A DNA stretch of 64,000 nucleotides. Origin: Gordonia sp. ABSL11-1 (GTDB lineage Bacteria > Actinomycetota > Actinomycetes > Mycobacteriales > Mycobacteriaceae). The notes beneath the pieces were generated by a model. That model did not search any database, was not told the origin of the DNA, and saw only the letters and a list, made by a program, of their open reading frames with translations. Location: the NCBI RefSeq assembly GCF_030315685.1, contig NZ_JASXSI010000002.1, positions 186,001 to 250,000 on the forward strand. The letters run 5' to 3'. Position 1 is the first letter of the stretch; each line of letters starts with the position of its first letter. Of this stretch, positions 44,950 to 54,085 are shown in pieces. The translations under genes were made by a program, and so were the position numbers.

Positions 44950-45387
44950 TCAGTCTGCGGTGACCGCCTCCGGCGTGTGCCGGCCGGTCAGTTCGGGAAC
45001 CGTGACCAGCGGGTAGACGCCGTTCTCGTCGTGGACCTCGGTACCGACGACGGGCGGGTTGAAGACGCACAGCATGCGCATCTGCGTGTCTGCGGTGACC
45101 GTGTGCCGCTCGTGGCCGTTCAGCAGATACATCGTGCCCGGGGCGAGAGGATAGGTCTCGCCGGTCTCCCGGTCGAGGAGCGTGCCCTCACCCTCGACGA
45201 GCCAGACGGCCTCGACGTGGTTGGCGTAGTGGAACTCGTTGACCGAGCCCGCGTTGATCGTGGTCTCGTGGAACGAGAATCCGACCCGGTCCCCGCCGAG
45301 GACGATGCGCTTGGAGACCCAGTTGCCCTTCGGGTCGGCGACATCGCGGTCGGTCCCGGTGATCTCGGCTGTGGTGCGGACGATCAT
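44950..45387 (-). CDS. ectC: L-ectoine synthase
   Basis: This 145-residue cupin cyclises N-gamma-acetyl-diaminobutyrate to ectoine, a compatible solute. Signatures are '[33 protein letters not shown]' and '[17 protein letters not shown]', holding metal-binding residues. It overlaps ectB by 4 bp (ATGA). No ectD hydroxylase follows, so this cluster makes ectoine and not hydroxyectoine unless ectD is elsewhere. Confidence 0.96.
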   Translation of the reverse strand: MIVRTTAEITGTDRDVADPKGNWVSKRIVLGGDRVGFSFHETTINAGSVNEFHYANHVEAVWLVEGEGTLLDRETGETYPLAPGTMYLLNGHERHTVTADTQMRMLCVFNPPVVGTEVHDENGVYPLVTVPELTGRHTPEAVTAD

Positions 45388-46655
45388 CCGATCACCTCCT
45401 TGACGGAATCGCTGAGGATCGCCAGTCCGCGATCCAGATCTTCAGTGGCGATGGTCAGCGGCGGCAGCAGCTTGACCACCTCGTCGGACGGGCCCGACGT
45501 CTCGGCGAGTAGACCCTCACCGAAGGCACGCGCGCACACCTTCCCGGCGGCGGTCGCCTCGTCGAACACGAGGCCCTGGACCATGCCGCGACCGCGCGTG
45601 GAGATGCCCGAGTAGGTGTCGCAGAGCTCGCTGAACACCGTGTGGATGCGGTCGCCCTTGGCGTGCACATCCTTGGTCAGCGAGCCATCGCTCCAGTAGT
45701 GGTCGATGGTCGTGGTGCCGGTGACGAACGCCGGGTTGTTGCCGCGGAAGGTGCCGTTGTGCTCGCCCGGGGCCCAGACGTCGAGGTCCGAACGGAACAG
45801 GGTCAGCGCGAGTGGCAGGCCGTATCCGCTGATCGACTTGGACAGCGTCACGATGTCGGGCTTGATGCCGGCCTCCTCGAAGGAGAAGAACTCGCCGGTG
45901 CGGCCGCAACCCATCTGCACGTCATCGACGATCAGCAGGATGTCACGACGCTGGCACAGATCCGACAGTGCGCGAAGCCATTCCGCGCGAGCGACGTTGA
46001 CGCCACCCTCGCCCTGGACGGTCTCGACGATCACAGCCGCGGGACGGTTCAGTCCGCTACCCGAGTCGTCGAGCACACGCTCGAACCATGCGAAGTCCTC
46101 CATGACGCCGCCGAAGTAGTTGTCGAACGGCATCGGGGTCGCGTGCACCAGGGGGATGCCGGCGCCGGCGCGCTTCATCGAGTTGCCGGTCACCGACAAC
46201 GAACCGAGGGTCATACCGTGGAATGCGTTGGTGAAGCTGATGATCGACTCGCGGCCGGTCACCTTGCGTGCCAACTTCAGCGCAGCCTCAACCGCGTTGG
46301 TCCCGGTCGGTCCGGGGAACTGGATCTTGTAGTCCAAGCCGCGCGGCTCGAGGATCTTCTGGGTGAAGGCCTCGATGAACTTGCCCTTGGCGACCGTAGC
46401 CATGTCCAGGCCGTGAGTGATGCCGTCGTCCGAGATGTAATCCAGCAGAGCGGATTTCATGATCGGATTGTTGTGGCCGTAGTTCAGCGAGCCCGCGCCG
46501 GCGAAGAAGTCTAGGTATTCGCGGCCCGACGTGTCGGTGAGGTACGACCCGCTCGCACGGGTGAACACGGTGGGCCAGCTGCGGCAGTAGCTGCGGACCT
46601 CGGACTCGTGTTGGGTGAAGATGGAATCGTCGACTGACTGATCAAGAAGTTGCAT
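45384..46655 (-). CDS. ectB: Diaminobutyrate-2-oxoglutarate transaminase
   Basis: This 423-residue PLP enzyme converts aspartate semialdehyde to L-2,4-diaminobutyrate. The PLP lysine is in '[16 protein letters not shown]' (~270), with '[20 protein letters not shown]' upstream. '[19 protein letters not shown]' and '[16 protein letters not shown]' are typical EctB signatures. AGGGGGC precedes the ATG. A 137-bp gap separates it from ectA, wider than the ectB-ectC overlap; no promoter is evident there. Confidence 0.96.
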   Translation of the reverse strand: MQLLDQSVDDSIFTQHESEVRSYCRSWPTVFTRASGSYLTDTSGREYLDFFAGAGSLNYGHNNPIMKSALLDYISDDGITHGLDMATVAKGKFIEAFTQKILEPRGLDYKIQFPGPTGTNAVEAALKLARKVTGRESIISFTNAFHGMTLGSLSVTGNSMKRAGAGIPLVHATPMPFDNYFGGVMEDFAWFERVLDDSGSGLNRPAAVIVETVQGEGGVNVARAEWLRALSDLCQRRDILLIVDDVQMGCGRTGEFFSFEEAGIKPDIVTLSKSISGYGLPLALTLFRSDLDVWAPGEHNGTFRGNNPAFVTGTTTIDHYWSDGSLTKDVHAKGDRIHTVFSELCDTYSGISTRGRGMVQGLVFDEATAAGKVCARAFGEGLLAETSGPSDEVVKLLPPLTIATEDLDRGLAILSDSVKEVIG

Positions 46656-46792
46656 CGTTACGCCCCCTATTCTGGTGTGACGATCATGGAGAATCGACGG
46701 CGTGGTCGGCCCACGATGACGTGGATGGCCTGGGAAACGGATGGGAATGCCGTCGAAAGGCTGTGAGTGGTGCGCGGCGTGAGCCGTGCGGT

Positions 46793-47320
46793 CTACGGTT
46801 CGATCAGGTCGGGCTCGAGGATGTAGAGGTCCTCGGGCTCGTGGGAATCGGGGAACTGTCCCTCGCCGAACAGATCTCGGCGCTCGAAGCGCAGTCCGCG
46901 ACGCTGCGCGACGGACGCGAACAGACGCTGCGAGGCAGTGTTGTCCGGGCTGATGGTGGTGTGCATCGCCACCACACCGGAGCGCTGACCGCGGTCGAAG
47001 AGGCGGTGCAGCATGGTCCCGGCGATACCGTGACCACGGTAATCATCGTCGACGGCGACCTGCCAGACCATCAGGGTCGACGGATCGGTCTGACGACGGT
47101 AACCGGTGACGAAGCCGACGGGGCGACCATCGACCTCGGCGACGATGGAGGTGGTGGCGAAATCATGGCACCAGAGGACATAGGAGTAACTCGAGTTGAC
47201 ATCGAGAACCTTTGAGTCCGCGGCGATTTCCCACAATCTCGCGCCATCGTCCGCGGTGGGCTGCCGATAATCGACAGCGAGGACAGTTGTTGGGGCCGTG
47301 CTTGTTTGGGACGGGCTCAT
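46793..47320 (-). CDS. ectA: L-2,4-diaminobutyrate acetyltransferase
   Basis: This 175-residue GNAT protein acetylates diaminobutyrate. Visible are '[15 protein letters not shown]', '[16 protein letters not shown]' (an EctA hallmark), and the acetyl-CoA loop '[15 protein letters not shown]'. I chose ATG 47320 ('MSPSQTS') because AAAAGG lies just before it; the frame runs to 47359. It is the first gene of ectABC. A perfect Crp/GlxR-type palindrome lies 96 bp upstream. Confidence 0.94.
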   Translation of the reverse strand: MSPSQTSTAPTTVLAVDYRQPTADDGARLWEIAADSKVLDVNSSYSYVLWCHDFATTSIVAEVDGRPVGFVTGYRRQTDPSTLMVWQVAVDDDYRGHGIAGTMLHRLFDRGQRSGVVAMHTTISPDNTASQRLFASVAQRRGLRFERRDLFGEGQFPDSHEPEDLYILEPDLIEP

Positions 47321-47415
47321 GACCTTTTCGACGTTAACAACGCGTATCGCCGAAGTCATGCAGCTGCCGAAACTGGTGGTCGAAACCCCCGCTTATCCCC
47401 AGTTCAGCTACTGTT

Positions 47416-47431
47416 TGTGAAGTGAATCACA
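47416..47431. promoter_or_regulatory. Perfect Crp/GlxR-type palindrome in the ectA-rsmD divergent region
   Basis: TGTGAAGTGAATCACA is an exact TGTGA-N6-TCACA. It lies 96 bp upstream of the ectA ATG and 79 bp upstream of rsmD. Control of the ectoine operon by a cAMP-type regulator is inferred. Confidence 0.6.
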
Positions 47432-47509
47432 AAGTGTTGCGCGTTCCCGACTCAACTGGGAAAAGGGGCCCGCGCGTCACGTCCGGATCGTGACGCAGAA
47501 TGGGTGGCG

Positions 47510-48067
47510 ATGACCAGGATCATTGCGGGCCGTCTGCGAGGACGCAGACTGAAGGTGCCCGACGAAGGGACCCGTCCGACGTCTGATCGTGTCCGTGAGG
47601 CCGTGTTCAACATGGTCGAGGCACGGGCGGACCTGGCCGGCGCGCACGTCCTCGACCTCTATGCCGGGTCGGGGGCGCTCGGACTCGAGGCCCTCTCCCG
47701 AGGCGCCCGCGGCGCGGTTCTCGTCGACTCCGCGCGTCGGGCCGTGAACGCGATCGCGGCCAACATCGGCACATGTGACGTCGCGGACCGGGCGTCGGTG
47801 GTGTCACGACCGGTCGCGATCTATCTCGCCGGGGCGCCGTCGTCGACGTTCGACGTCGTCTTCCTCGATCCGCCGTACGACATCGACAACGCGGCCGTGA
47901 CGTCGGCGCTGGCGAGTCTGACCGACGGCGCCTGGTTGGCGCCGGAGAGCATCGTGATCGTCGAGCGCGGGACCCGATCCCCGGACACCGTGTGGCCCGA
48001 CGGTCTCGCAGTGCAGGTCGAGAAGAGATACGGAGACACGAGAGTGGAGGTGGCCGCGCGTGGTTGA
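47510..48067 (+). CDS. rsmD: 16S rRNA (guanine-966-N2) methyltransferase
   Basis: This 185-residue methyltransferase modifies G966 of 16S rRNA. It shows 'RIIAGRLRGRRLKVP', 'TRPTSDRVREAVFNMV' (the RsmD signature), the SAM site 'LDLYAGSGALGLEALSRGA' and the catalytic 'VFLDPPY'. I chose ATG 47510; GTG 47504 is in frame. It overlaps the next gene by 8 bp. In M. tuberculosis rsmD and coaD are adjacent; here one gene is inserted between them. Confidence 0.93.
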   Translation: MTRIIAGRLRGRRLKVPDEGTRPTSDRVREAVFNMVEARADLAGAHVLDLYAGSGALGLEALSRGARGAVLVDSARRAVNAIAANIGTCDVADRASVVSRPVAIYLAGAPSSTFDVVFLDPPYDIDNAAVTSALASLTDGAWLAPESIVIVERGTRSPDTVWPDGLAVQVEKRYGDTRVEVAARG

Positions 48068-49178
48068 TGGAGACGTCACCGACCCGACTCGACCCGACAC
48101 CGGAATCCCGCCGCTGCGGATCGGTGATCTGACTGTTCCGCTCCCCATCGTCTGTGCCCCGATGGCCGGCGGGCCGACGACACCCGCGTTGGTCGCCGAG
48201 GTCGGGGCGGCGGGCGGACTCGGGATGCTCGCGGCCGGGTATCTCGGCGCCTCGGCAGTCGCCGGACTGCTCGATGACGTCGAAGGACGTACCCACCGGC
48301 CCTACGGCGTGAACCTCTTCCTGTCCGGGCCGGATCCGCTCGCCGACGACCCGACCGGACTCCGCGCCCGCGCACTCGCCGACTATCGGTCCGAACTCGC
48401 CGCCGACGCACGCCACGGCGCAGTGCCCGGAGAACCGCGGTGGTCCGACGAGGAGGTCGCGGACAAGATCGCGGTCCTGGCGGCACACCGGCCCGCTCTG
48501 GTGAGCGTCACGTTCGGCGATCCGGGTGGTGCGCTCGTCGCGCGCATCCACGGTGACGTGGGTGTACCGGTCGCGGTCACCGTGACATCCCTCGTCGAGG
48601 CGGGAGCGGCGATCGGCTCGGGGGCCGACGCGCTGATCGTGCAAGGAATCGAGGCGGGCGGTCATCGCGGGCTGTGGACCGACGATCCGGCACAGGTCGC
48701 CGGCGGCCCGCGGGTGCCCACCGCCGACCTCGTGCGCATCATCGGTGCGGCCGTCGACGTCCCCGTCATCGCCGCGGGTGGTGTCACCGATGGCGCAGCG
48801 ATTCGGTCGATGATGTCGCTCGGCGCCGCCGCCGCTCAGCTGGGCACCGCATTCCTCTGCTGCGACGAGGCGGGGACGTCGGCACCCCACCGGCATGCCC
48901 TGCTGGACCGCACATTCTCCGACACGGTGATCACCCGTGCGTTCTCCGGCCGGTCGGCGCGGTCGCTGCGCAACGACTTCGCCACCCGGCACACTGCCGC
49001 ACCGGCCCTGTATCCGCACGTCCATCACCTGACCAAGCCGCTGCGGGCGGCGGCCACCGCGGCCGATGACCCCGACGGCATCAACCTCTGGGCCGGCACC
49101 GGCTGGCGCGCGGTGACCGAGGGGCCCGCCGCTGATCTGATGGCCAGACTGACCGCGGAGTTGATCGACGGGCCGTGA
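48060..49178 (+). CDS. Nitronate monooxygenase-family flavoprotein
   Basis: This 372-residue TIM-barrel FMN enzyme resembles 2-nitropropane dioxygenase. Marks are 'PIVCAPMAGGPTTPALVAEVGAAGGLGML', 'QGIEAGGHRG', 'VPVIAAGGVTDG' and 'LGAAAAQLGTAFL', the last two binding FMN phosphate. It oxidises nitronates, which may detoxify nitro compounds such as 3-nitropropionate. GTG 48060 lies inside the rsmD end. Confidence 0.88.
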   Translation: MVDGDVTDPTRPDTGIPPLRIGDLTVPLPIVCAPMAGGPTTPALVAEVGAAGGLGMLAAGYLGASAVAGLLDDVEGRTHRPYGVNLFLSGPDPLADDPTGLRARALADYRSELAADARHGAVPGEPRWSDEEVADKIAVLAAHRPALVSVTFGDPGGALVARIHGDVGVPVAVTVTSLVEAGAAIGSGADALIVQGIEAGGHRGLWTDDPAQVAGGPRVPTADLVRIIGAAVDVPVIAAGGVTDGAAIRSMMSLGAAAAQLGTAFLCCDEAGTSAPHRHALLDRTFSDTVITRAFSGRSARSLRNDFATRHTAAPALYPHVHHLTKPLRAAATAADDPDGINLWAGTGWRAVTEGPAADLMARLTAELIDGP

Positions 49179-49202
49179 GGTCGGCGGTCGCGTCCGCTCG
49201 CG

Positions 49203-49208
49203 TAGATT
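49203..49208 (+). promoter_or_regulatory. -10 box of a probable leaderless coaD message
   Basis: TAGATT is followed by 6 nt and the ATG at 49215, with no ribosome site. Confidence 0.55.
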
Positions 49209-49214
49209 TCGGCT

Positions 49215-49703
49215 ATGACCTCAGCCGTCTTCCCCGGATCCTTCGACCCGTTCACCGTCGGTCACCGCTACATCGTCGAGCGTGCGGCCGCCCGATTCGA
49301 CTCCCTGGTGGTGACCGTCGTCGTCAACCCGAACAAGCACGGACTGTTCGGGGTCGACGAGCGTATCGACCTCATCCGTGAGGACTGCGCCGATCTGCCC
49401 AACGTGCGGGTCGACCGCTGGACCGGACTGCTCGTCGACTACCTCCGCGCCGAGGGGATCGACACGATCGTCAAGGGTCTGCGTTCGGGGACCGACTTCG
49501 ACTACGAGGTGCCGATGGCGCAGATGAACCGCGACCTCACCGACGCCGAGACGATGTTCCTGCTGACCGATCCTCGCTACGCGCACGTCTCGAGCTCGCT
49601 GGTCAAGGAGGTGGCCAAGCTCGGCGGGGATGTCGAACCGTTCCTGTCGGCGGCCATCCACGAACGAGTCCGCGCACGGCTGGCAGGCGAGCGACAGATC
49701 TGA
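49215..49703 (+). CDS. coaD: Phosphopantetheine adenylyltransferase
   Basis: This 162-residue enzyme makes dephospho-CoA. 'PGSFDPFTVGHRYIVERA' contains the T/H-x-G-H nucleotidyl-transfer motif; 'VKGLRSGTDFDYE', 'MNRDLTDAETMFL' and 'SSSLVKEVAKLGGDV' are also diagnostic. It lies directly before sepIVA; in M. tuberculosis the PDIM/PGL lipid locus separates these two. Confidence 0.96.
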   Translation: MTSAVFPGSFDPFTVGHRYIVERAAARFDSLVVTVVVNPNKHGLFGVDERIDLIREDCADLPNVRVDRWTGLLVDYLRAEGIDTIVKGLRSGTDFDYEVPMAQMNRDLTDAETMFLLTDPRYAHVSSSLVKEVAKLGGDVEPFLSAAIHERVRARLAGERQI

Positions 49704-49870
49704 TCGCCCGAGAGATCGTGCCGCGTCCGCCTCATCTCGCCCGACGTCGGCGACACCTACCGAGGCGCGACACACCCCTGTCGCCTCACGAGTCACAAGC
49801 ACACCATTCGGCACAATAGTCACAGTTGTTTCAGTGGCAGACCGAAGGCAAGCGCCGGATTGGGGTAGCT

Positions 49871-50695
49871 GTGTACCGGGTTTTTGAAGCGCTCGACGAA
49901 CTCGCCGCGATCGTCGAGGAAGCGCGAAGCGTCCCGATGACCGCGGGCTGCGTCGTTCCGCGCGGGGATGTCCTCGAACTCCTCGACGACATCAAGGATT
50001 CGATCCCGGGTGAGCTCGACGACGCCCAGGACGTCCTCGATCAGCGCGATTCGCTGGTCGGCGACGCGCGCGAGCACGCCGAGAACGTGATCACCAAGGC
50101 CGACTCGGAGTCGGAGGCGGTCATCGCCCACGCCCGTGCCGAGGCCGACCGCATCCTGTCGGATGCCAAGGCGCAGGCCGATCGGATGGTCGATGAGGCC
50201 GGCACCCACGGTCGCCAACTGGTCGACGACGCGACCACCGAGGCGCATCGACTCTCGACCAGCGCCGCGCGGGAATTCGAGGCGGTGACAGGACGCGCCC
50301 GTGCCGAGGCGCAGCGCACCATCGACTCCGCCAACAACTCCTACGACAAGTCGGTGGCAGACGGCATCGCCGAGCAGCAACGGCTCGTGTCGGAGGCGGA
50401 GGTCGTCGCGGCCGCGAAGTCGGAGGCCGAGCGGATCATCGATGCGGCCCACGCCGAAGCGGACCGCCTGCGGGGAGACTGCGACGTCTACGTCGACGAG
50501 AAGCTCGCCCAGTTCGAGGAGATCCTCACCGGCACACTGCGTTCGGTGAATCGCGGGCGTCACCAGCTGCGCACGGGGGCCGGCATGCACGACTATGTCG
50601 AGTACCCGCGTAGCGTCGACGAGCAGCCCGCCCCCCGCGGCGCGGGCCACGGACGCGAGCGTGCCGACAACCAGGGTCCACCGCTGGCGGTCTGA
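49871..50695 (+). CDS. sepIVA: DivIVA-like septum/cell-pole protein SepIVA
   Basis: This 274-residue protein starts 'YRVFEALDELAAIVEEARSVPMTAGCVVPRGDVLELLDDIKDSIPGELDDAQDVLD', which closely matches the start of mycobacterial SepIVA (Rv2927c). A long Ala/Glu/Arg-rich coiled coil follows (~70-235), with repeated 'EADR' heptads, then 'LRSVNRGRHQLRTGAG'. SepIVA is a DivIVA-domain protein required for septation and polar growth. I chose GTG 49871. The Pro/Arg-rich last ~30 residues are extra. Confidence 0.9.
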   Translation: MYRVFEALDELAAIVEEARSVPMTAGCVVPRGDVLELLDDIKDSIPGELDDAQDVLDQRDSLVGDAREHAENVITKADSESEAVIAHARAEADRILSDAKAQADRMVDEAGTHGRQLVDDATTEAHRLSTSAAREFEAVTGRARAEAQRTIDSANNSYDKSVADGIAEQQRLVSEAEVVAAAKSEAERIIDAAHAEADRLRGDCDVYVDEKLAQFEEILTGTLRSVNRGRHQLRTGAGMHDYVEYPRSVDEQPAPRGAGHGRERADNQGPPLAV

Positions 50696-50758
50696 TCCGG
50701 CACACACGACTTCGCGGTCGCCGAGCGGATCTCGTTCGAAGACGCCGCAGGTCGGGCG

Positions 50759-50764
50759 TATCGT
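50759..50764 (+). promoter_or_regulatory. -10 box of a probable leaderless DUF177 gene message
   Basis: TATCGT is followed by 6 nt and the GTG at 50771. Confidence 0.5.
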
Positions 50765-50770
50765 GCAACT

Positions 50771-51433
50771 GTGGCTGATCAAGCAATGAGCCGGAGTGCC
50801 GCGGCGGGCGACAGGGGAACCCCCGGTCAGCCCGCCCGTTCGACCTCCGACAAGACCGGCGCCGTCCGTGATCCGTTCGTCCTCGACGTCCGGTCCCTGG
50901 GCAGGCGTCCCGGGACGATGTCGGAGGTCCATCGCACCGTCGTCGCGCCCGACCGCATCGGTGTCGACATGATCGGCATCCCCGCCGATTCCGAGGTCGA
51001 CCTCGACTTGCGGCTGGAGTCCGTGAGCGAGGGAGTCCTCGTGACGGGCACCGTGAGTGGCGAGACCGAGGGCCAGTGCTCACGGTGTCTCGAGCCGATC
51101 GACGGCACCGTCACCGTGTTCCTCACGGAACTCTTCGCCTACCCCGACAGCGCCACCGAGCAGACGACCGATGCCGAGGACGTCCACCGGGTCGTCGACG
51201 ACCACCTCGATCTCGAACAGCCCATCATCGACGCGGTGGCACTCGAGTTGCCCATGTCGCCGCTGTGCTCGGAGGATTGCGAAGGGCTCTGTCCCGAGTG
51301 CGGTGTCCGCCTCGCGGTCGCCGAGCCCGGTCACGCGCACGAGATCATCGATCCCCGGTGGGCTGCATTGCGGGACAAGTTCGGCGCGACCCCGGAGGAC
51401 GGGGCCGGCGCGTCGGACAAGGGTGGTGACTGA
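50771..51433 (+). CDS. DUF177 (YceD-like) protein
   Basis: This 220-residue protein corresponds to Rv2926c. The core 'FVLDVRSLGRRPG', 'VSGETEGQCSRCLEPIDGTV', 'DLEQPIIDAVALELPMSPLCSEDCEGLCPECG' carries paired Cys residues that could bind zinc. In many bacteria YceD is encoded beside rpmF and acts in 23S rRNA accumulation. Here rpmF is not found next to it; RNase III follows, with 24 bp between. Confidence 0.88.
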   Translation: MADQAMSRSAAAGDRGTPGQPARSTSDKTGAVRDPFVLDVRSLGRRPGTMSEVHRTVVAPDRIGVDMIGIPADSEVDLDLRLESVSEGVLVTGTVSGETEGQCSRCLEPIDGTVTVFLTELFAYPDSATEQTTDAEDVHRVVDDHLDLEQPIIDAVALELPMSPLCSEDCEGLCPECGVRLAVAEPGHAHEIIDPRWAALRDKFGATPEDGAGASDKGGD

Positions 51434-51457
51434 ACCGACGTGGAGGAGCGATCTGGC

Positions 51458-52282
51458 GTGACGGAACCCGCGACCGTGACGGAGCCTGCGGCCGTCGACG
51501 GGTCGGCTGTCGAGGACGCGACGGTCGCGCATGATCGGGACGCTCCCGGTCGGTCGGCGACACTCGCCGCGCAGACGGGTGACGACCGGTTCCGAGATCT
51601 TCTCGACGCGCTGGCGGCCGAGTTGTCCGGTGAACTGCTCACCCTGGCGCTGACCCACCGGTCCTACGCCTACGAGAACGGTGGCCTGCCCACCAATGAG
51701 CGCCTGGAGTTCCTCGGGGACTCGGTTCTCGGCGTGATCATCACCGAACGTCTGTATCTGCGCTACCCGGACAAGTCCGAGGGTGAACTCGCCAAGATCC
51801 GGGCGAGCGTCGTCAACATGCACGCGTTGGCCGCGGTCGCACGCGATCTCGGGCCCGGCGGCCTCGGCAGGCACCTCTACCTCGGACGCGGTGAGGAGCT
51901 GACCGGAGGTCGCGACAAGGACTCGATCCTCGCCGATGGGCTGGAATCCGTATTCGGCGCACTGTATCTCGCCCACGGCCTGGATGAGTGCAAGCGGATC
52001 ATCCTCGGGCTGTTCGACGAGATCATCGGTCACGCAGGACATCTCGGCGCCGGTCTGGACTGGAAGACCTCGCTGCAGGAACTGTCGGCCGAACGTGGGT
52101 TCGGGCCGCCGCATTATCAGATCACCTCGACCGGGCCCGACCACAACAAGGAGTTCACCGCGATCGCCGTGGTCGCCGGAGAGCATCTCGGCGAGGGCAC
52201 CGGACGCACCAAGAAGGAAGCCGAGCAGAAAGCGGCGGCGCTGGCCTGGCAGGCACTCACCGACCGCGCCGCCTCGAACTGA
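51458..52282 (+). CDS. rnc: Ribonuclease III
   Basis: This 274-residue enzyme cleaves double-stranded RNA, including rRNA precursors. The RNase III domain has '[35 protein letters not shown]' and '[16 protein letters not shown]' with catalytic acids; the dsRNA-binding domain is C-terminal ('[15 protein letters not shown]' to '[14 protein letters not shown]'). The first ~45 residues are low-complexity. I chose GTG 51458 because GGAGGAG lies ~9 nt upstream; GTG 51440 is in frame. Confidence 0.95.
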   Translation: MTEPATVTEPAAVDGSAVEDATVAHDRDAPGRSATLAAQTGDDRFRDLLDALAAELSGELLTLALTHRSYAYENGGLPTNERLEFLGDSVLGVIITERLYLRYPDKSEGELAKIRASVVNMHALAAVARDLGPGGLGRHLYLGRGEELTGGRDKDSILADGLESVFGALYLAHGLDECKRIILGLFDEIIGHAGHLGAGLDWKTSLQELSAERGFGPPHYQITSTGPDHNKEFTAIAVVAGEHLGEGTGRTKKEAEQKAAALAWQALTDRAASN

Positions 52283-52295
52283 CGGCGAGACCGAC

Positions 52296-53258
52296 GTGCC
52301 CGAACTGCCCGAGGTGGAGACCGTGCGCCGCGGCCTCGCCGACCACATCGCCGATCGACGTATCGTGGCGGTCGAGGTGCTGCATCCCCGCTCCACACGA
52401 CGGCACCTCGGCGGCGGTGTCGACATGGCCGGACGCCTGATCGGGGTGCGCATCACCGATGTCCACCGCCGCGGCAAGTACCTCTGGATCGACCTCGACG
52501 ACGGCACCGCGCCGTTCCCGCTCGTCGTGCACCTCGGGATGAGCGGGCAGATGCTCATATCGCGCTCGGGGGCGCCGGATCACATCCACCTGCGCATTCG
52601 TGTGACGCTCGACGACGGCAACGAACTCCGGTTCGTCGACCAGCGGACGTTCGGCGGCTGGCACGTGGACGAGTACACCGCACAGGTGGGGCCGACGTCG
52701 GCGCGACTGCCCGAATCGATCGCGCACATCGCCCCGGATCCGTTCGATCCCGAGTTCGACGCCGCGCGGGTCGTCTCCGTGATCCGATCCCGGCACACCG
52801 AGATCAAGCGAGCCCTCCTCGATCAGACCGTCATCTCCGGTGTCGGCAACATCTATGCCGATGAAGCTCTGTGGCGCAGCAGGATTCACGGCTGCCGCCT
52901 GACCGACGGACTGAGTCGCGCAAAGCTCACCGAGCTGATCGCGGCCGTCACCGCGGTGATGGGCGAGGCGCTGTCGGTCGGCGGCACGTCCTTCGACTCG
53001 CTGTACGTGAACGTCAACGGGCAATCCGGCTACTTCGAGCGCTCGCTCAACGCGTACGGGCGGGAGGGGCAGCCGTGTCGCCGGTGTGGCGCGATCATGC
53101 GTCGTGAGCAGTTCATGAACCGTAGCTCGTACTATTGCCCGCGGTGCCAGCGGCGTGAGCCCGCCAGGCCCCGGAAGCAATCCGGGCCCCGGCGCGTTGT
53201 GGCTGCTGCACCCATCGATGGCGGAACCCCACGAGAAGGATCGACTCAGCGCCCATGA
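52296..53258 (+). CDS. mutM: Formamidopyrimidine-DNA glycosylase
   Basis: This 320-residue enzyme removes 8-oxoguanine. It starts '[13 protein letters not shown]', with the catalytic Pro after processing, and has '[20 protein letters not shown]' and the zinc finger '[24 protein letters not shown]'. A Pro/Arg-rich tail of ~35 residues follows. It lies 13 bp after rnc and overlaps the next gene by 4 bp, as in Rv2925c-Rv2924c. Confidence 0.95.
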   Translation: MPELPEVETVRRGLADHIADRRIVAVEVLHPRSTRRHLGGGVDMAGRLIGVRITDVHRRGKYLWIDLDDGTAPFPLVVHLGMSGQMLISRSGAPDHIHLRIRVTLDDGNELRFVDQRTFGGWHVDEYTAQVGPTSARLPESIAHIAPDPFDPEFDAARVVSVIRSRHTEIKRALLDQTVISGVGNIYADEALWRSRIHGCRLTDGLSRAKLTELIAAVTAVMGEALSVGGTSFDSLYVNVNGQSGYFERSLNAYGREGQPCRRCGAIMRREQFMNRSSYYCPRCQRREPARPRKQSGPRRVVAAAPIDGGTPREGSTQRP

Positions 53259-53728
53259 CGACCGAGCAGCAGACCGTCGACCAGCAGACCGTCGACCAGC
53301 AGACCGTCGACTCCCGGCCGCACACCGAGCTCTGGGTGGAACGCACCGGCGTGCGGCGCTACACCGGACGCAGCTCCCGGGGCGCCGAGGTGCTGGTGGG
53401 ATCCGAGGACGTCGACGGCGTCTTCACCCCTGGCGAACTCCTGAAGATCGCGCTGGCGGCATGCACGGGCATGTCGTCGGATCGCCCGCTGGCACGCAGG
53501 CTGGGCGACGACTACGACGCCACCGTGCGCGTCAGCGGCACCGCCGACCGCGAGAACGAGGTGTACCCCGTCCTCGAGGAGATCCTCGAGGTGGATTTCT
53601 CCGAACTCGACGAGGACGCGGCGGCGCGACTGCTCGTCGTCGTCGAGCGCGCGATCGACGCGGTCTGCACCGTCGGCCGCACCATCAAGGCCGGCGCCCG
53701 GGTCGATTTGTCGATCGAGACCGACTGA
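53255..53728 (+). CDS. OsmC-family protein (Rv2923c-like)
   Basis: This 157-residue protein has the OsmC core '[17 protein letters not shown]' with the first reactive Cys, and the second in '[13 protein letters not shown]'. Such proteins reduce organic hydroperoxides with a thiol cofactor. The N-terminus holds a tandem 'QQTVD' repeat. It overlaps mutM by ATGA and is followed by acyP after 2 bp. Confidence 0.88.
   Translation: MTTEQQTVDQQTVDQQTVDSRPHTELWVERTGVRRYTGRSSRGAEVLVGSEDVDGVFTPGELLKIALAACTGMSSDRPLARRLGDDYDATVRVSGTADRENEVYPVLEEILEVDFSELDEDAAARLLVVVERAIDAVCTVGRTIKAGARVDLSIETD
53267..53311 (+). repeat. Three 15-bp tandem repeats at the OsmC gene start
   Basis: CAGCAGACCGTCGAC occurs three times in perfect tandem (53267, 53282, 53297) and encodes 'QQTVD'. 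It lengthens a disordered N-terminus without changing the frame. Confidence 0.9.
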
Positions 53729-53730
53729 CC

Positions 53731-54012
53731 ATGTCCGGCGACTCGGTCCGACTCACCGCGCACGTCCACGGCCGTGTCCAGGGGGTGGGGTTCCGGTGGT
53801 GGACGCGAGCCCGCGCGCTGGAGCTCGGGCTCGTCGGGCACGCCGCGAATCTGTCCGATGGGCGGGTGCTGGTCGTCGCCGAGGGCCCCCGCGACAAGGT
53901 GCAGGCCCTGCTCGGCGCCCTGCGCTCCGGCGAGACGCCCGGATCGGTCGATCTCGTCGTCGAACAGTTCGACGAACCACGCGGAGACCTCACCGGATTC
54001 GTCGAGCGCTAG
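53731..54012 (+). CDS. acyP: Acylphosphatase
   Basis: This 93-residue enzyme hydrolyses acyl phosphates. '[36 protein letters not shown]' holds the catalytic Arg and Asn in their usual places. A long frame extends upstream, but the ATG at 53731, 2 bp after the OsmC stop, gives the family's normal length. It precedes smc, as in Rv2922A-Rv2922c. Confidence 0.95.
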   Translation: MSGDSVRLTAHVHGRVQGVGFRWWTRARALELGLVGHAANLSDGRVLVVAEGPRDKVQALLGALRSGETPGSVDLVVEQFDEPRGDLTGFVER

Positions 54013-54071
54013 ACCGGCCGAGCACACCACCGGTGTCCGCGTGGGGCCCACGACCGGCCCGCGATGGTGAG

Positions 54072-54077
54072 TATTCT
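54072..54077 (+). promoter_or_regulatory. -10 box of a possible leaderless smc message
   Basis: TATTCT is followed by 8 nt and the GTG at 54086. The spacing is slightly longer than in the other leaderless candidates here. Confidence 0.42.
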
Positions 54078-54085
54078 GTACCGTC

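Noticed and set aside
46721..47215. Plus-strand ORF across ectA
   Set aside because: It is antisense to EctA, which has clear GNAT and EctA signatures.
53155..53730. Upstream part of the long frame containing acyP
   Set aside because: It overlaps mutM and the OsmC gene in another frame; acylphosphatase has its normal length from 53731.
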